NCBI GenBank assembly: GCA_037577475.1
Contig: CM075187.1
Coordinates: forward strand, 20,552,810 to 20,616,809
Direction of reading: 5' to 3'
Length of the DNA stretch: 64,000 nt
Source: Chaunax sp. Z400
Taxonomy: Eukaryota > Chordata > Actinopteri > Lophiiformes > Chaunacidae
The notes beneath the pieces were generated by a model. The model searched no databases. It saw only the letters and a program-made list of their open reading frames with translations, and had not been told where the DNA came from. The translations under genes and the position numbers were made by a program. Below are positions 42,501-53,869 of the stretch, one piece after another; the first letter of the stretch is position 1, and each line of letters starts with the position of its first letter.

Positions 42501-45500
42501 ATGAGTCACATTACACTGAGTCATACAATTCAGTACACAGTCAAGCACCAATGAAAAGCATCCTTAGATCAAACTCTGCTCATGTCTCACCTGTTGTTGT
42601 GTGCAGTCCTTTTCCCACACTGCAGTGAGTGCCATGCATTAGCTCCTATACCTATTAAGGATGGTTTTCTTAACAATACACTAAAATTATAGTTATACAG
42701 TTATGATGTAATCTTCGTTTGTCCAGATCTACACTCTTAAATACTGTCCATCAGGCACTGGACATGTTTTTATAACTATATATCCAGAGAGCCACAACAT
42801 CAAACACTCAAAAACCTTTCAAAAGCAGAACCATCTGTTCTGTCTGATGGAAAAGTTATTTATGATGTTGTCATATGTAATACATTCAAAGCCCGTATTA
42901 CCCTGCTATTCATCTCCTGACAGGTTTCTGCTGAACTCAGTGTTACTTGTCTGAAAAGAAAAAGCTCACACATGAACTGAATGCCATCTTTGAGAGGTGT
43001 GCTGACATAAGTCGGTTTGATTCTATTTTTATTCTGACTCAAATAACACAAGTTACAGGAAGGAACATCTCTGAAAATCCATTTGAAAAGGCAAACATGC
43101 CTGAAATTGTCACAGTGATGCGTTTTCCAGAGGTTTAGCTGTACAGCTGGGATAAGTTTGTTCAGGCAAATTGCTGTGTGAGTCCATCAGTGAAATGTAG
43201 ACAGGGCTGGCTTTGAGCCAGAGAATAGCAGGCCCACTGCAGTCATCAAGAGGAATTCACATTGCAGTCAAAGCAGTGAGGAGGGAATAATTATGTGACC
43301 AGTAAAAACCTGTTGATGAAAGAAAGTGAAATGTGTGAACACTGTCAGTAAAGCACAGTGGCCTCCAGCAAGTTAAAGAGAAATGGTTTAACTTTATTCA
43401 TTTTATTCTATATTTATCTGAGTGATTCTTTAATGTCACATGAACAGCTTTTTTGTATCATTTGTCTTTTACTGTCTGGGTGAGGAAATGAGCAATTCTC
43501 CCTGAAGCTCTCAAGATACAGTAAATGTTTCATGCTCAGTTCTGACAGTGTATTTTAGAAAATATTGACATAATACAATAAACGCTAGTAAGGCTAAATG
43601 TTCAGCACCTTCAACAAAAACAGATGATGAATTTGTTTAGTTTATATCTATTTGCATATATTGTGTTTAAACAAAATAATACTAATACTTTAATTCTGAA
43701 ATAAATAATTACAGTTCCATGAGTTATTAGTGAATGATACTAAATATTGGACAAACTTAGTATCATGATATTTTAATATCAAACCACAGGCTTTAAAGCA
43801 GCAATAGAGTTAGGAAATTGTCTTTAATTATTTTAAAATAACTAAATTTATTGTAAAAAAAAAAAAAAAAAGATACATGAGATGTTCAGGACTGTGGGTG
43901 ATTTGATAATGTTATGGGTGGAACATACTGTTGAACAAAAAGAGTTTCTGAAATTGAGGTTGTTATGTAAGGTTCGAAGCATCAATGCAGCAATAGGTGC
44001 AAAAAGATTTCCAAAAGGTCAAATCTTCTATTCCAAACTGGAATTACACAGCTGAAAAACCTGCAAAATGATTTATTATTTGCTCTTATTATTTATTTCA
44101 TGTGAACAAACCAGAATTAATGACTTCTTATAAGAGGAACCACATCAGCTGAAACTAACCGACAGACATGCAGTGTTCATTTTAAAGCGATTTGTGGTCA
44201 CATACAAAGTTACTCGCCTTTGCAGCAGTATTTCACAATTTACATAGAAATCCAGATTTCTTTTATATGGAGACTTACTCTCATTTTTTCACAATCTGTT
44301 GTAAACTAATAACATCTGACTGGTTTTGGCTCATTGTGTCCAAAACAAGCTGAAATACATTTTTTTTCCTTAAGACACCAATATATGAAAATTCCTTGGC
44401 ATCATGAGTGTAAATTGCATTCAAGTGAATATTTCAAAACAAAATATGACTCCTATAACCTAAGTGAAGCATGACAGACTTTTTCTTCTCCTGTATTCAT
44501 ACATTGCCAGATAGAACAAAAAACTGCCATTTGGACAATTCCTGTTGGTTATTACATGCTTTTGGAAAAAGACAAACACACATTTTTAAAGTGTATTTTG
44601 CTTGAAAATTAAAAACAAGACTTTCATTGCAGCACAACAACAGCTCCTCTGTTAAAACACAAATGAGATAAAACAGGCGGCCATCCTGGAAGTCTTCACC
44701 AGATGCTCAGTGCCGCTCTAACTGAGCGTGAGAACAATGTTTTTAGTTTTCATATTTTCTAACTTTAAGCCACATTGAAAGGCTTTTGTTTACTGCAGCG
44801 ACATGAAAATGTACTGAAGCCCCCATTTCAGACACACAGTCAAAGCACTGAAAATGTTCAACCTCTTCATTGGCTTTCTACTGCAGTCTGTGGAGCTGCT
44901 CTCATTCATCATCAGAATCAAAAAGCCACAAATGCGTTGAAATTAGTTACATAACAGAGAAACCATGTCAGTGGATGAGGTCTTAAATAGCATGCATGAT
45001 AACCAAAGGAGTAAAACTTGATGTTTTCCTCTCTTTTTAATGGAAACTTTAACCAGTGAATGATTGGAGCAGACTCGCTGACAGCACCCATTTTGCATTT
45101 CTTCACATTACATTTAAAAAAGTTAGCAGTAACATGGTCTGACTTAACGGGGAACAGGTGGACCTCCTTAAGCTGTAAGAAAATAGCAAAAGCATAACAA
45201 GGCCCCTGTGGTTTCCTAAGTGTGCCCTCATTTACCATATATACCTGCATATATCAGGGTTATAATCATTAACAAGCAGTTCAGCAGGAGTTCAGTGTGC
45301 ACCCTGAGCCTGTCCAAGCCTGTCCTGAATGGGATATTTTGGTTTTCTGTGAAGCCACACGAGAGAGACTGACCAAATGTTATGGTTTGCTTGTTTCACA
45401 GAGCTCAATGGGAACCATTTCCTTTCACTGCGGAGAGAAATCAAACAGGATTGAGTTGCAAATAATGGCTCAGTGCTGAAAATTTCCCTCAATTGCAAAC

Positions 45501-45580
45501 GATTTAACATGCAGGACACATATTTGAGTTTTAACGGGGGGAAAAAAAAGCAACTGATGCTGACGATACCCCTGTAGGCG
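39600..45580. other. intergenic; no gene, several candidate regulatory blocks
   Basis: AT-rich, with a poly(A) run at about 43856-43871. The blocks at about 40190-40560 and 43140-43310 are less AT-rich and look more constrained (see findings). A CRE/AP-1-like cluster is at 42052-42069. No RNA gene recognised. Confidence 0.5.
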
Positions 45581-46130
45581 CCATTGTCCCGCTTTGCCCC
45601 AAAATAACGATTAAGGCTTCGATCAAATATCAGCAGGATCTAAAGTGGCTGCGCGGCGTCATATTGTCTTCTGGACGCCTCACCTCAGAGAAGAAACATG
45701 ATCACACCACGCTAAGCGCTGCTGGGGCAAAAAAGCACATGTGTACATGCAACAATTGAACACTTTTAGACGGTAACCATTAGACTTTTGAAAACATACA
45801 GTAACCTTTCCATGCGGAGCCTCTCTAATATCCCTCTTTTGTGCTCTGGAGCGAGATGACTCTAAACCTCAAAGGGCCACAAACTCCAATCCCTAAAAAA
45901 TGACACCACTTTAAAAAAATCATACCTAAACAAACACTCTTAAAAAGTTAAGTGCTCTCGGCTTCAGAGGCCTTGGGAGTCCCCCCACCCCGCAACAATT
46001 ACCTCTTTTAGGATTGGCTAATCCTGAAATATGGGCCTGTGACTAATGGTGGAATTTAGCAAGAAATCAGCTCCAGTTTCACCAGGCTTTATTGACTCTA
46101 ATGCATGATGCAGATACCTTCGGCTATGAT
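45580..46130. promoter_or_regulatory. candidate conserved non-coding element
   Basis: A GC-balanced block in AT-rich surroundings. It includes an inverted pair of K50-homeodomain-type sites, AGGATTGGCTAATCCT (46010-46025, six-base arms), followed by about 90 bp of low-complexity-free sequence. No coding frame. Conservation cannot be tested here. Confidence 0.3.
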
Positions 46131-46156
46131 GAATGAGCATGGGTATACTGTCAGGT

Positions 46157-46207
46157 CCCCCCCCCCCCACCACCACCCCCCTCCTCCTCCTCCTCCTCCT
46201 CCTCCTC
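46157..46207 (+). repeat. poly(C) / (CCA)n / (CCT)n simple-sequence tract
   Basis: Thirteen C residues, then ACC units, then about eight CCT/CTC units. The pure C run is prone to length errors in sequencing. Confidence 0.92.
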
Positions 46208-46209
46208 TT

Positions 46210-49200
46210 TCACTGTTGCTTTTGTGTAGGTGATAATGAAAAGTGTCAGAGAAGCATGTAACAGGCCCTTTTCACAAGCTTGCCATAAGAATAAGCTGTC
46301 ATGTCAACAAAGTTGTTAAATGAGTACACTTGAGCTGTTTTGTTTCTTTGCAGTGTCTTTGTTTTTTTATAGGGTGAGGTGCCTTCAGAGATGTTTTTAT
46401 CTCCATCTTTATCGTAAACTGCAGTAGTGTGTGTTATTTTTGAGAGTGTGCCAGCCTGCTTGCTTACAGTGGTATAGAGCACAAAGCCACAAGAGCAGGA
46501 TTTAGCATGATTTACTGCACAAACAATGTGTCAATCAGACTCTTAGTGTGGATCTGTGCCACATCAGCCATGTCATGCTTTTATTTTGACAGTGGCACAT
46601 ATTGCGCTGATGAATTAGCTGAGATTGCTCGATGAATAAACGTCTCAAATGTTTCAGACTTTCTGTACTCACGGACAATACATTACACTTTGAAGGGTTT
46701 GAAGTTCATCTTTGCGTGGTTACACCTGTGGAGTGAAATTTCGGATAATTTTGGATAATAACAATGGCATATAAGAAAATCTTTATGGTCAAGTTTGTTC
46801 AAATGTCATTTAAGAGTGTCAGATTTTAGATTAGAGGCAGTTTAGGCAGGGTTTAATTTAGCACTAAATGCTGCAGGTTGTCTATGCCGACATTTGTAAT
46901 CAATACTGGCAGTCAGATATCACCATAATGTGTGTAACAAATAGTAGTGAAAACCAGGAGATCATAACTAATTAATTAACTCAAGGTTAACTTACTGGCT
47001 TTTACTTGCAGTCTTTCAACCACACTTGAGGGCCTTTATCAGTGAGAAAACTAGTTCTGTTGATGATCATCTGAGCATATTATGGGTTTCATCAGTCCCT
47101 CAGGAAGAGTGTTAAAAGCCTAGAAATAGCTAGTAAGTTTTTGACTAGCTATTTATTCCAGGGTCACGCATTAACTTTTAACATTAAAATTTTTTATTTT
47201 TTTTTAAACGTTTTTAAAAAGCCTAGTATTTTTTTTAAAAAGCCCTGTTTATGCTCAGAGATATTTAAATCTATATCTAAATAAACTCAATAAGAGAATT
47301 TCCTAGACCAGTGGAAGCATGTCAAATCTCTCAAATGATCCACAAATAATTATAGTTCGTATTCTTCTTATTCTTTTCTTTTTCTTATTCTCCTTATATC
47401 TAATATATATATATATATAGCCAATTCTCTGATGTAATTACTTCTACTTTTTTAAATACAGGCCTTTTACTTGAGAATAAGCACAAAAATGTTTCTGGCT
47501 TGTGCTTCTGACGTTTACATTTTTATATTTTTAACCTTGTTTTCATTCACTTTGATCTTCTTTACTCACTTTGTATTATTCTTCTATTCATACTCCATAT
47601 GAGGTTTCTCTTGTACAAAGAATGTTCTCTTACAGTCCTTAGGATATAACACTAGGCTTTTTTTTTTAAAGTTGTTGAAGCATTGCGTTCCCTACATGAA
47701 CAAAAATCTCTCTGCACAGAGTAAAATGTTTCAGAAATGCAAGTCTTGATTATATTCATTCCATCCGATTAACGTCAGTGCACCACAGAGTGTTTCCATG
47801 TTGTGATCATGGACCTGTGATCCTGCAGCAAATGTTGCTCACTGAGTAGCCACAGCAGCAGAGAGCCAATCACGCTTAATTCCTAGAAAGCTTGAATACA
47901 TATTTACATAACACACACAGGCAGCATTTGACTGCAACAGCCGCCTCTGCCTCTTGTTTGATGTCAAATAGGAATTTCTGATGAAAGAAATGGTACCCTT
48001 TATAAAAAAAGCTGTTGTATAAATACAAGTGAAACCTGCACTCTGTGGATTTTATTTTATGAATCAACAAGTGTATATATTATTTAAACAAAAGAAGAAC
48101 AAGAGAAAGTGCAGGAAATATTGAGGCAACAATGACGAGAAAGCTGCCAAGAAATTAGTTGAGTGCAGATATTTAAGAAAAAAAAAATCATAAAACATGT
48201 TAGTGCATGTTTAGGGTTGGTGAAGTACATACTGTACAGTATGTACACAGTTAATGATAAAGACATCAAACCAATAAAATGATGCTCAAGCATGCAGCCC
48301 TGTCAAACAGCATACTTTGAATTTTCCGATGAACATGTTCTTGTTTTGTCTCTTGCAGGCATCCCAGATGCAATGACTATAGCGAGAGAGAGAGAGAGAG
48401 ATTACATCTTGGCAGTTGCAAAAACCAACTGACTGTCTGACATGACATATAACAACAGTCAAGAGACAACACCAATAAGTCACGCTCATGAGCCCAGAAG
48501 GCAAATATGATCAGGTGTTATTCTTAAAGGAATGCAAATCAAGCCAAAGTGATACATGTTGAAAGGCTGACACTTTGGATGGACTTTGGACTTTTGCATG
48601 TTTCTGTGCTTTGATCAACAGGCCGGGCGACAGACAAAAAGTACCAACGTTGTGAATCTCTTGTTTTCACGTGTAAATCTTCTTTAAGGTGCTGAATACA
48701 AACTAAAGTCTGTAAGGGTGTGTATCTGCCAAAATATGTGTTATGTATCCTGGATTAACCCCTTCTAATTCAAGTCTGTCAGCATACAGTACCTCTTCTT
48801 CTCAGAAACAGTTCAGAATCAGCAGTGCCGTTTATTGACACTGGATCCCCCTTTATTGGTGATGTTAAGTACCAATATGAAGTCAGGAGCCCAGTAATGA
48901 CCCCCCTGGGGAAGGAAACAGTTTGGTGGATGGGGGAGATCATAAACTCCTGAGTATTAAAGTGCTCCAGCAGCTGCAGGGCTCTCTTGACAAATGCTCC
49001 TCTGATGCTGTCTGACCTGCCCTCCTTCATTCATATAAAACTTCCTTCAACACTTTGTATAGCAGAGTAGTTTCCTTTATATATATTTTTTTTTTATAAA
49101 AGGCATGTGAAAATGATGATAGCACTTTCATGCCTGTAGGGTACATGAGAAGTTTGCATGAGTTTGGACCTGTAACTTCTCGTCAAAAACATCCCACACA

Positions 49201-49300
49201 TGAAACAATTTTCCATTTTCACACTTTGCATTTTGCTCCGATCCAACAAACAAGATATAATGTGTAGATTACTGAGCTTTAGAGATTGTGCTCCCTTTGG
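46210..49300. other. intergenic; nothing coding, one 22-bp palindrome
   Basis: AT-rich. (TA)n at about 47405-47420; (GA)n at about 48383-48400. A perfect 22-bp palindrome centred on TGTACA lies at 48225-48246. Confidence 0.5.
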
Positions 49301-49309
49301 AGGGATCCA

Positions 49310-49601
49310 GGCTAGCTCCTAAGCCAGAAACGTACCGCACATCTTCAGTTGGTACAAAATGCAGCTGCCCGGCTGTTAACTAATACAAGGAGTCAAGTTC
49401 ACATCTTTTTATTTTATTCTTTTGTATTCATGTATTTTATTATTGTACTTAATATTACTCTTTAGATTTATTGTTGGGGGGCTATTCCATTTTACTTAAT
49501 TTTGTGCTGTTTTACAAGTTTTGTACTTGTCTTGAATTGTCTTTTATTCTGGTTTTACCATGTAAAGCACTTTGTAACTTTGTTTTTGGAAAATGCTGTG
49601 C

Positions 49602-49660
<59 letters not shown>

Positions 49661-49661
49661 T
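49310..49661 (+). mobile_element. 5'-truncated, internally deleted LINE relic with (ATT)n tail
   Basis: 49343-49393 translates in one frame to LQLVQNAAARLLTNTRS, the well-known C-terminal reverse-transcriptase segment of fish non-LTR elements (LQLVQNAAARLL...). Downstream the usual HITPVL/LHWLPV part is missing, and the sequence passes into a 3' end GTAAAGCACTTTGTAACTTT GTTTTTGGAAAATGCTG followed by an ATT microsatellite (49602-49661), the normal 3' tail. Rex1/L2-like by motif; non-functional. Confidence 0.72.
49602..49661 (+). repeat. (ATT)n microsatellite at the LINE 3' end
   Basis: About 19 ATT units with one interruption. Likely grew from the LINE tail. Confidence 0.95.
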
Positions 49662-49664
49662 CTG

Positions 49665-49800
49665 TTTCCCTGTGTTTTCAGTTTTTGTGCTAAGCTAGGC
49701 CAACTGGCTGCTCAAAGGCATTTGCATGGTATCAATCTTCCTCTCTAATTCTCTGTAAGCTGATGAAACAAGTGTGTTTTACATGAATTGTTTTCATTTT
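49665..49800 (+). repeat. teleost GCTAAGCTAAGCTAA dispersed repeat, copy 2
   Basis: Shares TTTTCAGTTTTTGTGCTAAG CTAGGCCAACTG, then GGTATCAATCTTCCTCTCTA ATTCTCTGTAAGC with the family represented at 39120-39305. It directly abuts the LINE tail, so one may have inserted beside the other. Confidence 0.6.
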
Positions 49801-49809
49801 ATATAATTT

Positions 49810-52800
49810 GTATAATGTGGAAATTGTGAAAATAAAATATGTTTAAAATGTGATGAAAAGGACATTTTCCATAAGTATCATACTATGTCTAAAATGTATT
49901 ATATACTGCATCAACATCTAAATTAATCAATAAACTCCAATTATGTGCTTATAACAATTGTCATCCATCAAATGTCTCTATCAGCGAATAAAAATACATT
50001 TTCACACTCATTGCATTAATAAATTTTGATTTTCATACCAAAAATGTGTAATACAGGCTTCTAGAGTTAAAGCATCAACCTGTTGACCTTTTATTAATAT
50101 GATATTATCAGGTAGCCACATCTCATTCACAGATTCCTCATTATCAATTTTGTCATCATAGACTGTGTCTCATGGGTGTGTTTTATTTCCCATGGGTTTG
50201 TTGGTCATTTATCCTGCAGGCAGACCATGGTAGTACAGTATATCAGCACTCGTGTTGATAGACAACCAATGGAGCATAGCCAAACAACATGGACGCAGGT
50301 GTTGGTGCTGTACATCTGAGATGTGATCATCATCTCGCTGAGGTCACGATCAAAGCAAAAACCTTGACCAGGGCATTTTTTTTCCATCTGCAAATCAACG
50401 AGCCAGTTTATCGTTCATGCTAAAACTGATAGGATCATGGCATTTTGATAGTTTGCGAGCCAGATATAGATCATGGTCGTCCATCAAAATGTTAACACAG
50501 TTCTACTCATGTAGGTGTGCAAAATAAAGTATTGTATCACCCAAAAATGGATGCATGTCTGCTATCTCACCTATCAGAGCCGGGCCTTTTGTCTGGGACC
50601 ATTATCAGCACCGATCACAGTCAACAGTTCTTCTTGTTACCCAAATCATATCTATCTTGATGGTGGTTTATGACAATTGTTTAGCACATATAATCCAAAT
50701 ACCTGCATGCCCGTAGTGGAGAGTACAGTAACACAAAGATGAAGGTCTAACTTCTTTTGTTCAGTAGGTTCACAAAGATGTCATTTTAAAACAATGCCTG
50801 GGGAATTAACAGAAAGTATGTAATGTTTGTCAAAGAACACAGAAATGCAATTATTTTATATCAGATCAAATGATAATCTACATCTATTAAACACTGGTTT
50901 AAAGGAAAAGGCTGCCTTTTTATGTCTTCACATCCAATTAAAAGATCAAAACCACAAATTAACTGATCTATCAACAAGCATTGTACGTGTTTTAAAGCCT
51001 CTATTGTTTTAATGTGCAGCTGAGAATAGTTCCCATAATGCACTATTTCCTCTTTTAATTGACATTTAAATTATTGGGCCAATTTTTAAATACAGTATCT
51101 AAGAATAAATTTCGGATCTGTTTTTCAAAACTTATGTCTTTAGTTGGACTGAATGGGCTTGGGGCTGAGTGCCATAGACAGAATCAGGACATGAGAATGT
51201 TTTGAGTGATTTGTGATGCAGTGTTGGATTGATGCAGCTTTTCATGGTATTTGCCGACAGTATCAAAAATACTGTCATCAGTGATTTGTAATTCAAAGAT
51301 GATCTAGGCAGCGAGTTTAAAAGCAGATGAAATGTGGTCCTAGCCAAGAAATCCACACATAAAACCCTCAATGTTATATTACCTCTGACATCTACAGGAA
51401 AGATGTAAGCCTCAGTCAGCATTTGTTGTCATAAACAACAACTTGAAATCTATTATTTGTGGAATTGTTGTCAAATTAAATATATTTTCCAATAAAATCT
51501 GAAACACATGAAACAGAAAAAGTGGACTTCTCTTCTATACAGCCTGGACACACTGGTTTTAGACAAAGCAGAAAAATATCTTGGACATGAAATGAAAATG
51601 ACATCATGGAGTTGAATTTCACCATAGTTTCAGTCCCATTGGAGTACCAGATATCAGCAGAACACACTAAGCTGGCGAACAGGTGAAAAAGACATTAATT
51701 TTTAAGTTATATTTTTTTAGAAATCTAGATATCACTTTATTGATCCCCAGTTGCAGTGCTGAATAAACAGATGAAAAAACGATTAGCTAAATAGGCCGTT
51801 TTTTAACTAAATGTACATTATGTGCCTAGATGTAGTATATGTGCAAAAGCTTTGACTAATAGACAGATTACATATGACCCTTGCCCAACTGCATTTTCAA
51901 GTCTATTTTTAGCACTGCCAACAAACAGTGGAGGATGTTATGTGATCACCCACATTTGTTTGTTTGTTTGTTTGTTTGCCGGCAAGATATCTTGAAAAGC
52001 TGTCAACAGATTTTGAGTATAGGTGTGGATCTTGGGCCAAGGAAGAGTTGATTAAGGAAGGAAGGAAGGAAGTTCAGGATCGGGATGCAGAAAGGTAGAG
52101 CATTTTGCCTTTGTCATGAAGGAAAAAAAAGTCCAATCAACATGAAAATACCCAGGAATGGATACATTTTCTCCACAAGGATGAGAGATTCAGATATATA
52201 TTTGAAAGGGGGGCTATTGGGTCACACGGCAACAGAGAGGAGTAGACACATGATAATGCTACCAATATTTAGCTGAGATAACGCAGATTCGCAGATTCAT
52301 TTGCCTCTTTATAATAAAAAATCCTTCACTTTTCAGCCACCAACAAAGACCACCAACAAATCTTTTACCTACAAATCGTCAAATCACCGCTTACACTGGG
52401 CCTGAGTCTGAATTGCAGCTAAGTTAAAATGAGGACTTTGTTGGAAAGATAAACAAAACATGAGTCGGTTAAAATATGATTTATAGTCTGCACAAACAAC
52501 ATTACCATTTTAGGGGTGTGAATCAGAGACAAGGTGGCACACATTTTGAACGCATATGTTCTCAGAGGATGTGAGTAGAGGAGTCCGTGGACTTGGCCCT
52601 GCTGCCTGCTGTGTGACTGATAGTTTGGTATTTCTACATGTGAAAGACATACACTTTATTGATGTGTTTAGCCTGTTTCTAACTCCGCTGCCGGTGGGAG
52701 ACTGTGCCATGTGTACATTTGCTCACGTCTCGCTCTCCATATGGCCACCCAAGAAAAGCTTCTTTTTTTCTTTTTTCTTTTTTACCAGCATACAGTGGAA

Positions 52801-53700
52801 AACCCATCCTGCATAGTGGAGTTAAAAGAGGACAATTAAAGATTAAAATAAAATCACATGATCTCCTTAATTTTCAATTAAACTGTCAATAAAGAAAAGA
52901 GGCTGAAAGACAATGATGCACACACTCAGTGTTGCACACCTATGATGATTGGAACCATTTGTTTCCTTGTATCTCTACAAGTCAACATGCGTTGGTGTTT
53001 TTTTAATGACTCTAGCCAATTTAATTGAAGGCCTTTTACTTTTCAAACTACCTTGAGTGCCTGGACCCAGATTTTTTTATGCCGTTTTTGGTCCTAATTA
53101 TTCCACTCTCCTTTGAAAGTAATTTTGAACTCTAATTCTCTCCTAATTGAAGTACTCTTGATTATAATAGTTCTTAATATTTTCTTTTTCTTCCTCCTAC
53201 TTTAACTAAGTAAAAGATCTAAGCACTTCTTCCATTACTGACAAAAACTAACACCACAGGACAAGAGTAAAATCAACAGTCGTCAGTACCTGTTCAGATG
53301 AATAGTGCTTTGTTTTTTACATAAAGACCTAGTTGTTCTTTTCTTTTAACTATCCAGCATTTTCAAGTGGAGGTGTGTATAGTGTGTGAGTGTGTGTGTG
53401 TGTATGGCTGCTAGGCAGGGATAACTGACTAAGGGCAAAGGTCAAGTAAAGGCTCACTTAGATTATGCCTGAAGGGTGTTTGTAGTGTTTACTTTTTGCA
53501 TAAGGCATCACGGCAGGAGAAGATAAGCATCACTGCTTCTCTCCTGTTATCTCTTTATACGTTATCTCAATCTGGGACAAAATACTGTCTTTGTTCATGT
53601 CTCATTTGACGTTATTTAAAAAGCACCTTCCAAGATTAGAAACATCACAAAGTGCTTCACAAAAGCAAGTGACCACTGATTTTATCTTGGTATTAAGAAT
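49810..53700. other. intergenic; repeats only
   Basis: No gene recognised. 51150-51195 is the third copy of the GGCTTGGGGCTGAG repeat. 51730-51755 (CACTTTATTGATCCCCAG) resembles the 3' end of a fish retroelement. 53010-53170 is a TAATTA/AATTGAAG-rich block. 53610-53672 resembles a common repeat (TTAAAAAGCACCTTCCAAG, CACAAAGTGCTTCACAAAAG). Confidence 0.5.
51954..52075 (+). repeat. teleost dispersed repeat fragment with (TTTG)n and (GGAA)n
   Basis: (TTTG)n at 51954-51978, then GAAAAGCTGTCAACAGATTT and GGTGTGGATCTTGGGCCAAG GAAGAG, then a GGAA tract. The order matches the body of the GCCAAGGAGGT repeat family (see 5305-5500), 5' part missing. Confidence 0.55.
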
Positions 53701-53729
53701 GTTAACTATGCCCTGGACCATGATTTATA

Positions 53730-53862
53730 CATTCATTCATTTTCTGTAACCACTTATCCTGTGTAGGGTCGCGAGGGGGGGGCTGGAGCCTATCCCAGCT
53801 GACTTTGGGCGTGAGGTGGGGTTCACCCTGGACGAGTCGCCAGTTCATCGCAGGGATGTATA
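53730..53862 (+). repeat. abundant teleost repeat (GGGTCGCGAGGGGGGG type)
   Basis: CATTCATTCATTTTCTGTAA CCACTTATCC, then GGGTCGCGAGGGGGGGGCTG GAGCCTATCCCAGCTGACTT TGGGCG, then GGTTCACCCTGGACGAGTCG CCAGTTCATCGCAGGG. This exact layout is one of the most widespread interspersed repeats of percomorph fish. Confidence 0.85.
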
Positions 53863-53869
53863 CATTAAT

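Noticed and set aside
49471..49698. Hydrophobic frames with long Ile or Leu runs
   Set aside because: The runs are the (ATT)n repeat read in different frames at the end of a LINE relic.
53610..53672. Separate mobile element
   Set aside because: Resembles a common repeat fragment but is too short to assign a family or boundaries.
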